From assembly GCF_051014685.1 (NCBI RefSeq), contig NW_027478922.1, forward strand, positions 124,001-188,000: a DNA stretch of 64,000 nt, written 5' to 3'. Positions 23,929 through 37,177 of this stretch are shown here, in pieces; the stretch's first letter is position 1; every line of letters starts with the position of its first letter. The stretch is from Ptiloglossa arizonensis (taxonomy: Eukaryota > Arthropoda > Insecta > Hymenoptera > Colletidae). The position numbers and the translations under genes were made by a program. A model generated the notes under the pieces. That model worked only from the letters and a program-made list of their open reading frames with translations. It was not told the origin of the DNA and did not search any database.

Positions 23929-26900
23929 TGTAGTTATTCGTTTCGAGCATGAGAACTGCGAAAATTTTGTGTTTCTCAAGCGTTGCTTACCTCCAAACTG
24001 CCATATCTCGCGAACTGATTGACCAATCCGCAAAATTTCTGTTGCATCTGAAAGTAGAAACTCGCCCGATTACAACGGTATGCGTACTTTTCCCCTAGGC
24101 CGTTCTGGTTATTCGTTTCGAGCATCAGAACTGTGATAATTTTGAGTTTCTCAACCGTTTCTTACCTCCAAACTGCCATATCTCGCGAACGGATTGACCA
24201 ATCCGCAAAATTTCTGTTGCATCTGAAAGTAGAAACTCGCCCGATTACAACGGTATGCGTACTTTTCCCCTAGACCGTTCTAGTTATTCGTTTCGAGCAT
24301 CAGAACTGCGAAAATGTTGAGTTTCTCAAGCGGTGTTTACCTACAAACTGCCATATCTCGCGAACGGATTGACTAATCCGCAAAATTTCTGTTGCATCTG
24401 AATGTAGAAACTCGCCCGATTACAACGGTATGCGTACTTTTCCCCTAGACCGTTCTAGTTATGCTTGTCGATCATCAGAACTGCGAAAATTTTGAGTTTC
24501 TCAAGCGTTTCTTACCTCCAAACTGCCATATCTCGCGAACGTATTGACCAATCCGCAAAATTTCTGTTGCATCTGAAAGTAGAAACTCGCCCGATTACAA
24601 CGGTATGCGTACTTTTCCCCTAGGCCGTTCTAGTTATTCGTTTCGAGCATCAGAACTGCGAAAATGTTGAGTTTCTCAAGCGTTTCTTACCTACAAACTG
24701 CCATATCTCGCGAACGGATTGACCAATCCGCAAAATTTCTGTTGCATCTGAAAGTAGAAACTCGCCCGATTACAACGATATGCGTACTTTTCCCCTAGGC
24801 CGTTGTAGTTATTCGTTTCGAGCATGAGAACTGCGAAAATTTTGTGTTTCTCAAGCGTTGCTTACCTCCAAACTGCCATATCTCGCGAACTGATTGACCA
24901 ATCCGCAAAATTTCTGTTGCATCTGAAAGTAGAAACTCGCCCGATTACAACGGTATGCGTACTTTTCCCCTAGGCCGTTCTGGTTATTCGTTTCGAGCAT
25001 CAGAACTGTGATAATTTTGAGTTTCTCAACCGTTTCTTACCTCCAAACTCCCATATCTCGCGAACGGATTGACCAATCCGCAAAATTTCTGTTGCATCTG
25101 AAAGTAGAAACTCGCCCGATTACAACGGTATGCGTACTTTTCCCCTAGGCCGTTCTAGTTATTCGTTTCGAGCATCAGAACTGCGAAAATTTTGAGTTTC
25201 TCAAGCGTTTCTTACCTCCAAACTGCCATATCTCGCGAACGGATTGACCAATCCGCAAAATTTCTGTTGCATCTGAAAGTAGAAAGTCGCCCGATTACAA
25301 CGGTATGCGTACTTTTCCCCTAGACCGTTCTAGTTATGCTTGTCGAGCATCAGAACTGCGAAAATTTTGAGTTTCTCAAGCGTTGCTTACCTCCAAACTG
25401 CCATATCTCGCGAACGGATTGACTAATCCGCAAAATTTCTGTTGCATCTGAAAGTAGAAACTCGCCCGATTACAACGATATGCGTACTTTTCCCCTAGGC
25501 CGTTGTAGTTATTCGTTTCGAGCATGAGAACTGCGAAAATTTTGTGTTTCTCAAGCGTTGCTTACCTCCAAACTGCCATATCTCGCGAACTGATTGACCA
25601 ATCCGCAAAATTTCTGTTGCATCTGAAAGTAGAAACTCGCCCGATTACAACGGTATGCGTACTTTTCCCCTAGGCCGTTCTGGTTATTCGTTTCGAGCAT
25701 CAGAACTGTGATAATTTTGAGTTTCTCAAGCGTTTCTTACCTCCAAACTGCCATATCTCGCGAACGGATTGACCAATCCGCAAAATTTCTGTTGCATCTG
25801 AAAGTAGAAACTCGCCCGATTACAACGGTATGCGTACTTTTCCCCTAGGCCGTTCTAGTTATTCGTTTCGAGCATCAGAACTGCGAAAATGTTGAGTTTC
25901 TCAAGCGTTTCTTACCTACAAACTGCCATATCTCGCGAACGGATTGACCTATCCGCAAAATTTCTGTTGCATCTGAAAGTAGAAACTCGCCCGATTACAA
26001 CGATATGCGTACTTTTCCCCTAGGCCGTTGTAGTTATTCGTTTCGAGCATGAGAACTGCGAAAATTTTGTGTTTCTCAAGCGTTGCTTACCTCCAAACTG
26101 CCATATCTCGCGAACTGATTGACCAATCCGCAAAATTTCTGTTGCATCTGAAAGTAGAAACTCGCCCGATTACAACGGTATGCGTACTTTTCCCCTAGGC
26201 CGTTCTGGTTATTCGTTTCGAGCATCAGAACTGTGATAATTTTGAGTTTCTCAACCGTTTCTTACCTCCAAACTCCCATATCTCGCGAACGGATTGACCA
26301 ATCCGCAAAATTTCTGTTGCATCTGAAAGTAGAAACTCGCCCGATTACAACGGTATGCGTACTTTTCCCCTAGGCCGTTCTAGTTATTCGTTTCGAGCAT
26401 CAGAACTGCGAAAATTTTGAGTTTCTCAAGCGTTTCTTACCTCCAAACTGCCATATCTCGCGAACGGATTGACCAATCCGCAAAATTTCTGTTGCATCTG
26501 AAAGTAGAAAGTCGCCCGATTACAACGGTATGCGTACTTTTCCCCTAGACCGTTCTAGTTATGCTTGTCGAGCATCAGAACTGCGAAAATTTTGAGTTTC
26601 TCAAGCGTTGCTTACCTCCAAACTGCCATATCTCGCGAACGGATTGACTAATCCGCAAAATTTCTGTTGCATCTGAAAGTAGAAACTCGCCCGATTACAA
26701 CGGTATGCGTACTTTTCCCCTAGACCGTTCTAGTTATGCTTGTCGATCATCAGAACTGCGAAAATTTTGAGTTTCTCAAGCGTTTCTTACCTCCAAACTG
26801 CCATATCTCGCGAACGGATTGACCAATCCGCAAAATTTCTGTTGCATCTGAAAGTAGAAACTCGCCCGATTACAACGGTTTGCGTACTTTTCCCCTAGGC

Positions 26901-29900
26901 CGTTCTAGTTATTCGTTTCGAGCATCAGAACTGCGAAAATGTTGAGTTTCTCAAGCGTTTCTTACCTACAAACTGCCATATCTCGCGAACGGATTGACCA
27001 ATCCGCAAAATTTCTGTTGCATCTGAAAGTAGAAACTCGCCCGATTACAACGATATGCGTACTTTTCCCCTAGGCCGTTGTAGTTATTCGTTTCGAGCAT
27101 GAGAACTGCGAAAATTTTGTGTTTCTCAAGCGTTGCTTACCTCCAAACTGCCATATCTCGCGAACTGATTGACCAATCCGCAAAATTTCTGTTGCATCTG
27201 AAAGTAGAAACTCGCCCGATTACAACGGTATGCGTACTTTTCCCCTAGGCCGTTCTGGTTATTCGTTTCGAGCATCAGAACTGTGATAATTTTGAGTTTC
27301 TCAACCGTTTCTTACCTCCAAACTGCCATATCTCGCGAACGGATTGACCAATCCGCAAAATTTCTGTTGCATCTGAAAGTAGAAACTCGCCCGATTACAA
27401 CGGTATGCGTACTTTTCCCCTAGACCGTTCTAGTTATTCGTTTCGAGCATCAGAACTGCGAAAATGTTGAGTTTCTCAAGCGGTGTTTACCTACAAACTG
27501 CCATATCTCGCGAACGGATTGACTAATCCGCAAAATTTCTGTTGCATCTGAATGTAGAAACTCGCCCGATTACAACGGTATGCGTACTTTTCCCCTAGAC
27601 CGTTCTAGTTATGCTTGTCGATCATCAGAACTGCGAAAATTTTGAGTTTCTCAAGCGTTTCTTACCTCCAAACTGCCATATCTCGCGAACGTATTGACCA
27701 ATCCGCAAAATTTCTGTTGCATCTGAAAGTAGAAACTCGCCCGATTACAACGGTATGCGTACTTTTCCCCTAGGCCGTTCTAGTTATTCGTTTCGAGCAT
27801 CAGAACTGCGAAAATGTTGAGTTTCTCAAGCGTTTCTTACCTACAAACTGCCATATCTCGCGAACGGATTGACCAATCCGCAAAATTTCTGTTGCATCTG
27901 AAAGTAGAAACTCGCCCGATTACAACGATATGCGTACTTTTCCCCTAGGCCGTTGTAGTTATTCGTTTCGAGCATGAGAACTGCGAAAATTTTGTGTTTC
28001 TCAAGCGTTGCTTACCTCCAAACTGCCATATCTCGCGAACTGATTGACCAATCCGCAAAATTTCTGTTGCATCTGAAAGTAGAAACTCGCCCGATTACAA
28101 CGGTATGCGTACTTTTCCCCTAGGCCGTTCTGGTTATTCGTTTCGAGCATCAGAACTGTGATAATTTTGAGTTTCTCAACCGTTTCTTACCTCCAAACTC
28201 CCATATCTCGCGAACGGATTGACCAATCCGCAAAATTTCTGTTGCATCTGAAAGTAGAAACTCGCCCGATTACAACGGTATGCGTACTTTTCCCCTAGGC
28301 CGTTCTAGTTATTCGTTTCGAGCATCAGAACTGCGAAAATTTTGAGTTTCTCAAGCGTTTCTTACCTCCAAACTGCCATATCTCGCGAACGGATTGACCA
28401 ATCCGCAAAATTTCTGTTGCATCTGAAAGTAGAAAGTCGCCCGATTACAACGGTATGCGTACTTTTCCCCTAGACCGTTCTAGTTATGCTTGTCGAGCAT
28501 CAGAACTGCGAAAATTTTGAGTTTCTCAAGCGTTGCTTACCTCCAAACTGCCATATCTCGCGAACGGATTGACTAATCCGCAAAATTTCTGTTGCATCTG
28601 AAAGTAGAAACTCGCCCGATTACAACGATATGCGTACTTTTCCCCTAGGCCGTTGTAGTTATTCGTTTCGAGCATGAGAACTGCGAAAATTTTGTGTTTC
28701 TCAAGCGTTGCTTACCTCCAAACTGCCATATCTCGCGAACTGATTGACCAATCCGCAAAATTTCTGTTGCATCTGAAAGTAGAAACTCGCCCGATTACAA
28801 CGGTATGCGTACTTTTCCCCTAGGCCGTTCTGGTTATTCGTTTCGAGCATCAGAACTGTGATAATTTTGAGTTTCTCAAGCGTTTCTTACCTCCAAACTG
28901 CCATATCTCGCGAACGGATTGACCAATCCGCAAAATTTCTGTTGCATCTGAAAGTAGAAACTCGCCCGATTACAACGGTATGCGTACTTTTCCCCTAGGC
29001 CGTTCTAGTTATTCGTTTCGAGCATCAGAACTGCGAAAATGTTGAGTTTCTCAAGCGTTTCTTACCTACAAACTGCCATATCTCGCGAACGGATTGACCA
29101 ATCCGCAAAATTTCTGTTGCATCTGAAAGTAGAAACTCGCCCGATTACAACGATATGCGTACTTTTCCCCTAGGCCGTTGTAGTTATTCGTTTCGAGCAT
29201 GAGAACTGCGAAAATTTTGTGTTTCTCAAGCGTTGCTTACCTCCAAACTGCCATATCTCGCGAACTGATTGACCAATCCGCAAAATTTCTGTTGCATCTG
29301 AAAGTAGAAACTCGCCCGATTACAACGGTATGCGTACTTTTCCCCTAGGCCGTTCTGGTTATTCGTTTCGAGCATCAGAACTGTGATAATTTTGAGTTTC
29401 TCAACCGTTTCTTACCTCCAAACTCCCATATCTCGCGAACGGATTGACCAATCCGCAAAATTTCTGTTGCATCTGAAAGTAGAAACTCGCCCGATTACAA
29501 CGGTATGCGTACTTTTCCCCTAGGCCGTTCTAGTTATTCGTTTCGAGCATCAGAACTGCGAAAATTTTGAGTTTCTCAAGCGTTTCTTACCTCCAAACTG
29601 CCATATCTCGCGAACGGATTGACCAATCCGCAAAATTTCTGTTGCATCTGAAAGTAGAAAGTCGCCCGATTACAACGGTATGCGTACTTTTCCCCTAGAC
29701 CGTTCTAGTTATGCTTGTCGAGCATCAGAACTGCGAAAATTTTGAGTTTCTCAAGCGTTGCTTACCTCCAAACTGCCATATCTCGCGAACGGATTGACTA
29801 ATCCGCAAAATTTCTGTTGCATCTGAAAGTAGAAACTCGCCCGATTACAACGGTATGCGTACTTTTCCCCTAGACCGTTCTAGTTATGCTTGTCGATCAT

Positions 29901-30474
29901 CAGAACTGCGAAAATTTTGAGTTTCTCAAGCGTTTCTTACCTCCAAACTGCCATATCTCGCGAACGGATTGACCAATCCGCAAAATTTCTGTTGCATCTG
30001 AAAGTAGAAACTCGCCCGATTACAACGGTTTGCGTACTTTTCCCCTAGGCCGTTCTAGTTATTCGTTTCGAGCATCAGAACTGCGAAAATGTTGAGTTTC
30101 TCAAGCGTTTCTTACCTACAAACTGCCATATCTCGCGAACGGATTGACCAATCCGCAAAATTTCTGTTGCATCTGAAAGTAGAAACTCGCCCGATTACAA
30201 CGATATGCGTACTTTTCCCCTAGGCCGTTGTAGTTATTCGTTTCGAGCATGAGAACTGCGAAAATTTTGTGTTTCTCAAGCGTTGCTTACCTCCAAACTG
30301 CCATATCTCGCGAACTGATTGACCAATCCGCAAAATTTCTGTTGCATCTGAAAGTAGAAACTCGCCCGATTACAACGGTATGCGTACTTTTCCCCTAGGC
30401 CGTTCTGGTTATTCGTTTCGAGCATCAGAACTGTGATAATTTTGAGTTTCTCAACCGTTTCTTACCTCCAAACT
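23842..30474 (+). repeat. Eighteen-unit (3,150-bp) tandem duplication
   Basis: Bases 23,842-27,324 match 26,992-30,474 at an offset of 3,150 bp. Shared rare variants are aatgtagaaa (24,401 and 27,551), cgaacgtattg (near 24,541 and 27,691) and acaacggtttgcg (near 26,873 and 30,023). One substitution was noticed, ggattgacct at 25,950 against ggattgacca at 29,100. The join can only be placed within 26,992-27,324, because the flanks there are alike. Within each copy there are further six- and seven-unit similarities built on the cgatatg/gccgttgtag class. Confidence 0.93.
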
Positions 30475-30798
30475 CCCATATCTCGCGAACGGATTGACCA
30501 ATCCGCAAAATTTCTGTTGCATCTGAAAGTAGAAACTCGCCCGATTATAAACGGTATGCGTACTTTTCCCCTAGGCCGTTCTAGTTATTCGTTTCGAGCA
30601 TCAGAACTGCGAAAATTTTGAGTTTCTCAAGCGTTTCTTACCTCCAAACTGCCATATCTCGCGAACGGATTGACCAATCCGCAAAATTTCTGTTGCATCT
30701 GAAAGTAGAAAGTCGCCCGATTACACGGTATGCGTACTTTTCCCCTAGACCGTTCTAGTTATGCTTGTCGAGCATCAGAACTGCGAAAATTTTGAGTT
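30449..30798 (+). repeat. Adjacent 176-bp and 174-bp monomers (+1/-1 indels)
   Basis: The unit 30,449-30,624 reads ccgattataaacgg where the consensus has ccgattacaacgg, a gain of one base plus a C-to-T change. The next unit, 30,625-30,798, reads ttacacgg for ttacaacgg, a loss of one base. Both events fall at unit positions about 97-103, and they cancel, so the phase is restored. They are the only indels in the last 58.7 kb and lie just after the end of the 18-unit duplication. They could be real mutations or a consensus-sequence error. Confidence 0.9.
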
Positions 30799-30887
30799 TC
30801 TCAAGCGTTTCTTCCCTCCAAACTGCCATATCTCGCGAACGGATTGACTAATCCGCAAAATTTCTGTTGCATCTGAAAGTAGAAACA
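30475..30887 (+). repeat. Linking monomers at the left/right class change
   Basis: A short run of ordinary units between the end of the 18-unit duplication and the segment reused farther right. It contains most of the indel pair, an agaaagtcgc unit and a cttccctcc unit. The cgaactgattg class, frequent to its left (last seen near 30,311), does not appear after it. The ctccgtttcg class appears only after it (first seen near 31,986). No gene is present. Confidence 0.8.
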
Positions 30888-32870
30888 CGCCCGATTACAA
30901 CGGTATGCGTACTTTTCCCCTAGACCGTTCTAGTTATTCGTTTCGAGCATCAGAACTGCGAAAATGTTGAGTTTCTCAAGCGGTGTTTACCTACAAACTG
31001 CCATATCTCGCGAACGGATTGACTAATCCGCAAAATTTCTGTTGCATCTGAAAGTAGAAACTCGCCCGATTACAACGGTATGCGTACTTTTCCCCTAGAC
31101 CGTTCTAGTTATGCTTGTCGATCATCAGAACTGCGAAAATTTTGAGTTTCTCAAGCGTTTCGTACATACAAACTGCCATATCTCGCGAACGGATTGACCA
31201 ATCCGCAAAATTTCTGTTGCATCTGAAAGTAGAAACTCGCCCGATTACAACGATATGCGTACTTTTCCCCTAGGCCGTTGTTGTTATTCGTTTCCAGCAT
31301 GAGAACTGCGAAAATTTTGGGTTTCTCAAGCGCTGCTTACTTCCAAACTGCCATATCTCGCGAACGGATTGACCAATCCGCAAAATTTCTGTTGCATCTG
31401 AAAGTAGAAACTCGCCCGATTACAACGGTATGCGTACTTTTCCCCTAGGCCGTTCTGGTTATTCGTTTCGAGCATCAGAACTGTGATAATTTTGAGTTTC
31501 TCAACCGTTTCTTACCTCCAAACTGCCATATCTCGCGAACGGATTGACCAATCCGCAAAATTTCTGTTGCATCTGAAAGTAGAAACTCGCCCGATTACAA
31601 CGGTATGCGTACTTTTCCCCTAGGCCGTTCTAGTTATTCGTTTCGAGCATCAGAACTGCGAAAATTTTGAGTTTCTCAAGCGTTTCCTACCTCCAAACTG
31701 CCATATCTCGCGAATGGATTGACCAATCCGCAAAATTTCTGTTGCATCTGAAAGTAGATGCTCGCCCGATTACAACGGTATGCGTACTTTTCCCCTAGTC
31801 CGTTCTAGTTATTCGTTTCGAGCATCAGAACTGCGAAAATTTTGAGTTTCTCAAGCGTTTCTTACCTCCAAACTGCCATATCTCGCGAACGGATTGACTA
31901 ATCCGCAAAATTTCAGTTGCATCTGAAAGTAGAAACTCGCCCGATTACAACGGTATGCGTACTTTTCCCCTAGGCCGTTCTAGTTCTCCGTTTCGAGCAT
32001 CAGAACTGCGAAAATTTTGAGTTTCTCAAGCGTTTCTTACATCCAAACTGCCATATCTCGCGAACGGATTGACCAATCCGCAAAATTTTTGTTGCATCTG
32101 AAAGTAGAAACTCGCCCGATTACAACTGTATGCGTACTTTTCCCCTCGTCCGTTCTAGTTATTCGTTTCGAGCATCAGAACTGCGAAAATTTTGAGTTTC
32201 TGAAGCGTTTCTTTCCTCCAATCTGCCATATCTCGCGAACGGATTAAACAATCCGCAAAATTGCTGTTGCATCTGAAAGTAGAAACTCGCCCGATTACAA
32301 CGGTATGCGTACTTTTCCCCTAGGCCGTCCTGGTTAATCGTTTCGAGCATCAGAACTGCGAAAATGTTGAGTTTCTCAAGCGTTTCTTACATCCAAACTG
32401 CCATATCTCGCGAACGGATTGACCAATCCGCAAAATTTCTGTTGCATCTGAAAGTAGAAACTCGCCCGATTACAACGATATGCGTACTTTTCCCCTAGGC
32501 CGTTGTTGTTATTCGTTTCCAGCATGGGAACTGCGAAAATTTTGGGTTTCTCAAGCGTTGCTTACCTCCAAACTGCCATATCTCGCGAACGGATTGACCA
32601 ATCCGCAAAATTTCTGTTGCATCTGAAAGTAGAAACTTGCCCGATTACAACTGTATGCGTACTTTTCCCCTAGGCCGTTGTAGTTATTCGTTTCGAGCAT
32701 GAGAACTGCGAAAATTTTGGGTTTCTCAAGCGTTGCTTACCTCCAAACTGCCATATCTCGCGAACGGATTGACCAATCCGCAAGATTTCTGTTGCATCTG
32801 AAAGTAGAAACTCGCCCGATTACAACGGTATGCGTACTTTTCCCCTAGACCGTTCTAGTTATGCTTGTCG
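30888..32870 (+). repeat. Segment copied 60 and 75 units downstream
   Basis: Bases 30,888-32,323 match 41,388-42,823 (10,500 bp, 60 units) with one substitution noticed, at 31,759 (agatg versus agaag). At 13,125 bp (75 units) the match to the 44.0-46.0 kb region runs on to about 32,870, with a difference at 45,662 (ctgcgataat). Shared marks are cgtttcgtacatac, gcgctgcttacttcc, ctccgtttcg, cctcgtccg, ctttcctccaatctg and ggattaaacaatcc. The segment holds the first examples of the ctccgtttcg class and of the aaacaatcc class. No gene is present. Confidence 0.88.
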
Positions 32871-33335
32871 ATCATCAGAACTGCGAAAATTTTGAGTTTC
32901 TCAAGCGTTTCTTACCTCCAAACTGCCATATCTCGCGAACGGATTGACCAATCCGCAAAATTTCAGTTGCATCTGAAAGTAGAAACTCGCCCGATTACAA
33001 CGATATTCGTACTTTTCCCCTAGGCCGTTGTTGTTATTCGTTTCCAGCATGAGAACTGCGAAAATTTTGGGTTTCTCAAGCGTTGCTTACCTCCAAACTG
33101 CCATATCTCGCGAACGGATTGACCAATCCGCAAAATTTCTGTTGCATCTGAAAGTAGAAACTCGCCCGATTACAACGGTATGCGTACTTTTCCCCTAGGC
33201 CGTTCTGGTTATTCGTTTCGAGCATCAGAACTGTGATAATTTTGAGTTTCTCAACCGTTTCTTACCTCCAAACTGCCATATCTCGCGAACGGATTGACCA
33301 ATCCGCAAAATTTCTGTTGCATCTGAAAGTAGAAA
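32871..33335 (+). repeat. Linking monomers
   Basis: Two to three units with common right-half variants: tttcagttgc, gccgttgttgttattcgtttcc, and a ctgtgataatttt unit followed by tcaaccg. A single cgatattcg variant occurs near 33,001. I see nothing here except satellite units. Confidence 0.8.
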
Positions 33336-36300
33336 CTCGCCCGATTACAACCGTATGCGTACTTTTCCCCTAGGCCGTTCTAGTTATTCGTTTCGAGCAT
33401 CAGAACTGCGAAAATTTTGAGTTTCTCAAGCGTTTCCTACCTCCAAACTGCCATATCTCGCGAATGGATTGACCAATCCGCAAAATTTCTGTTGCATCTG
33501 AAAGTAGAAGCTCGCCCGATTACAACCGTATGCGTACTTTTCCCCTAGGCCGTTCTAGTTCTCCGTTTCGAGCATCAGAACTGCGAAAATTTTGAGTTTC
33601 TCAAGCGTTTCTTACATCCAAACTACCATATCTCGCGAACGGATTGACCAATCTGCAAAATTTTTGTTGCATCTGAAAGCAGAAACTCGCCCGATTACAA
33701 CTGTATGCGTACTTTTCCCCTCGTCCGTTCTAGTTATTCGTTTCGAGCATCAGAACTGCGAAAATTTTGAGTTTCTGAAGCGTTTCTTACCTCCAAACTG
33801 CCATATCTCGCGAACGGATTGACCAATCCGCAAAATTTCTGTTGCATCTGAAAGTAGAAACTCGCCCGATTACAACGGTATGCGTACTTTTCCCCTAGTC
33901 CGTTCTAGTTATTCGTTTCGAGCATCAGAACTGCGAAAATTTTGAGTTTCTCAAGCGTTTCTTACCTCCAAACTGCCATATCTCGCGAACGTATTGACTA
34001 ATCCGCAAAATTTCTGTTGCATCTGAAAGTAGAAACTCGCCCGATTACAACGGTATGCGTACTTTTCCCCTAGGCCGTTCTAGTTATTCGTTTCGAGCAT
34101 CAGAACTGCGAAAATTTTGAGTTTCTCAAGCGTTTCTTACCTCCAAACTGCCATATCTCGCGAACGGATTGACCAATCCGCAAAATTTCTGTTGCATCTG
34201 AAAGTAGAAACTCGCCCGATTACAACGGTGTGCGTACTTTTCCCCTAGGCCGTTCTAGTTCTCCGTTTCGAGCATCAGAACTGCGAAAATTTTGAGTTTC
34301 TCAAGCGTTTCTTACATCCAAACTGCCATATCTCGCGAACGGATTGACCAATCCGCAAAATTTTTGTTGCATCTGAAAGTAGAAACTCGCCCGATTACAA
34401 CTGTATGCGTACTTTTCCCCTCGTCCGTTCTAGTTATTCGTTTCGAGCATCAGAACTGCGAAAATTTTGAGTTTCTGAAGCGTTTCTTTCCTCCAATCTG
34501 CCATATCTCGCGAACGGATTAAACAATCCGCAAAATTGCTGTTGCATCTGAAAGTAGAAACTCGCCCGATTACAACGGTATGCGTACTTTTCCCCTAGGC
34601 CGTCCTAGTTAATCGTTTCGAGCATCAGAACTGCGAAAATGTTGAGTTTCTCAAGCGTTTCTTACATCCAAACTGCCATATCTCGCGAACGGATTGACCA
34701 ATCCGCAAAATTTCTGTTGCATCTGAAAGTAGAAACTCGCCCGATTACAACGATATGCGTACTTTTCCCCTAGGCCGTTGTTGTTATTCGTTTCCAGCAT
34801 GGGAACTGCGAAAATTTTGGGTTTCTCAAGCGTTTCTTACCTCCAAACTGCCATATCTCGCGAACGTATTGACTAATCCGCAAAATTTCTGTTGCATCTG
34901 AAAGTAGAAACTCGCCCGATTACAACGGTATGCGTACTTTTCCCCTAGGCCGTTCTAGTTATTCGTTTCGAGCATCAGAACTGCGAAAATTTTGAGTTTC
35001 TCAAGCGTTTCCTACCTCCAAACTGCCATATCTCGCGAATGGATTGACCAATCCGCAAAATTTCTGTTGCATCTGAAAGTAGAAGCTCGCCCGATTACAA
35101 CCGTATGCGTACTTTTCCCCTAGGCCGTTCTAGTTATTCGTTTCGAGCATCAGAACTGCGAAAATTTTGAGTTTCTCAAGCGTTTCCTACCTCCAAACTG
35201 CCATATCTCGCGAATGGATTGACCAATCCGCAAAATTTCTGTTGCATCTGAAAGTAGAAGCTCGCCCGATTACAACCGTATGCGTACTTTTCCCCTAGGC
35301 CGTTCTAGTTCTCCGTTTCGAGCATCAGAACTGCGAAAATTTTGAGTTTCTCAAGCGTTTCTTACATCCAAACTACCATATCTCGCGAACGGATTGACCA
35401 ATCTGCAAAATTTTTGTTGCATCTGAAAGCAGAAACTCGCCCGATTACAACTGTATGCGTACTTTTCCCCTCGTCCGTTCTAGTTATTCGTTTCGAGCAT
35501 CAGAACTGCGAAAATTTTGAGTTTCTGAAGCGTTTCTTACCTCCAAACTGCCATATCTCGCGAACGGATTGACCAATCCGCAAAATTTCTGTTGCATCTG
35601 AAAGTAGAAACTCGCCCGATTACAACGGTATGCGTACTTTTCCCCTAGTCCGTTCTAGTTATTCGTTTCGAGCATCAGAACTGCGAAAATTTTGAGTTTC
35701 TCAAGCGTTTCTTACCTCCAAACTGCCATATCTCGCGAACGTATTGACTAATCCGCAAAATTTCTGTTGCATCTGAAAGTAGAAACTCGCCCGATTACAA
35801 CGGTATGCGTACTTTTCCCCTAGGCCGTTCTAGTTATTCGTTTCGAGCATCAGAACTGCGAAAATTTTGAGTTTCTCAAGCGTTTCTTACCTCCAAACTG
35901 CCATATCTCGCGAACGGATTGACCAATCCGCAAAATTTCTGTTGCATCTGAAAGTAGAAACTCGCCCGATTACAACGGTGTGCGTACTTTTCCCCTAGGC
36001 CGTTCTAGTTCTCCGTTTCGAGCATCAGAACTGCGAAAATTTTGAGTTTCTCAAGCGTTTCTTACATCCAAACTGCCATATCTCGCGAACGGATTGACCA
36101 ATCCGCAAAATTTTTGTTGCATCTGAAAGTAGAAACTCGCCCGATTACAACTGTATGCGTACTTTTCCCCTCGTCCGTTCTAGTTATTCGTTTCGAGCAT
36201 CAGAACTGCGAAAATTTTGAGTTTCTGAAGCGTTTCTTTCCTCCAATCTGCCATATCTCGCGAACGGATTAAACAATCCGCAAAATTGCTGTTGCATCTG

Positions 36301-36584
36301 AAAGTAGAAACTCGCCCGATTACAACGGTATGCGTACTTTTCCCCTAGGCCGTCCTAGTTAATCGTTTCGAGCATCAGAACTGCGAAAATGTTGAGTTTC
36401 TCAAGCGTTTCTTACATCCAAACTGCCATATCTCGCGAACGGATTGACCAATCCGCAAAATTTCTGTTGCATCTGAAAGTAGAAACTCGCCCGATTACAA
36501 CGATATGCGTACTTTTCCCCTAGGCCGTTGTTGTTATTCGTTTCCAGCATGGGAACTGCGAAAATTTTGGGTTTCTCAAGCGTT
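33336..36584 (+). repeat. Segment repeated 10 units (1,750 bp) apart
   Basis: Bases 33,336-34,834 recur at 35,086-36,584, ten units away. Paired marks include ctccgtttcg, aactaccata, the atctgaaagc unit, cgaacgtattgactaatcc, ctttcctccaatctg, ggattaaacaatcc and gccgtcctagttaatcg. The 251 bp between the copies (34,835-35,085) is not part of the match. It contains another cgaacgtattg unit, which sits five units from the one at 33,991. So this is not one clean tandem duplication but a duplication with a later change at its junction. Confidence 0.9.
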
Positions 36585-37177
36585 GCTTACCTCCAAACTG
36601 CCATATCTCGCGAACGGATTGACCAATCCGCAAAATTTCTGTTGCATCTGAAAGTAGAAACTTGCCCGATTACAACTGTATGCGTACTTTTCCCCTAGGC
36701 CGTTGTAGTTATTCGTTTCGAGCATGAGAACTGCGAAAATTTTGGGTTTCTCAAGCGTTGCTTACCTCCAAACTGCCATATCTCGCGAACGGATTGACCA
36801 ATCCGCAAGATTTCTGTTGCATCTGAAAGTAGAAACTCGCCCGATTACAACGGTATGCGTACTTTTCCCCTAGACCGTTCTAGTTATGCTTGTCGAGCAT
36901 CAGAACTGCGAAAATTTTGAGTTTCTCAAGCGTTACTTCCCTCCAAACTGCCATATCTCGCGAACGGATTGACTAATCCGCAAAATTTCTGTTGCATCTG
37001 AAAGTAGAAACACGCCCGATTACAACGGTATGCGTACTTTTCCCCTAGACCGTTCTAGTTATTCGTTTCGAGCATCAGAACTGCGAAAATGTTGAGTTTC
37101 TCAAGCGGTGTTTACCTACAAACTGCCATATCTCGCGAACGGATTGACCAATCCGCAAAATTTCAGTTGCATCTGAA
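36585..37177 (+). repeat. Linking monomers
   Basis: About three and a half units joining the 10-unit and 12-unit blocks. They include the cttgcccg/aactgtatg unit, the atgcttgtcgagcat unit with a unique cgttacttccc variant near 36,931, and one cggtgtttacctac unit. No gene or inserted element is visible. Confidence 0.8.

Noticed and set aside
30546..30551. A TATAAA sequence
   Set aside because: It arises only from the local one-base insertion and change in one unit, with no gene downstream.
32159..32350. Minus-strand open frame of 63 codons, repeated at 45,284 and 50,884
   Set aside because: It exists only where the ggattaaacaatcc unit type removes a stop, and its copies are block duplicates. 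There is no sign of a real gene.
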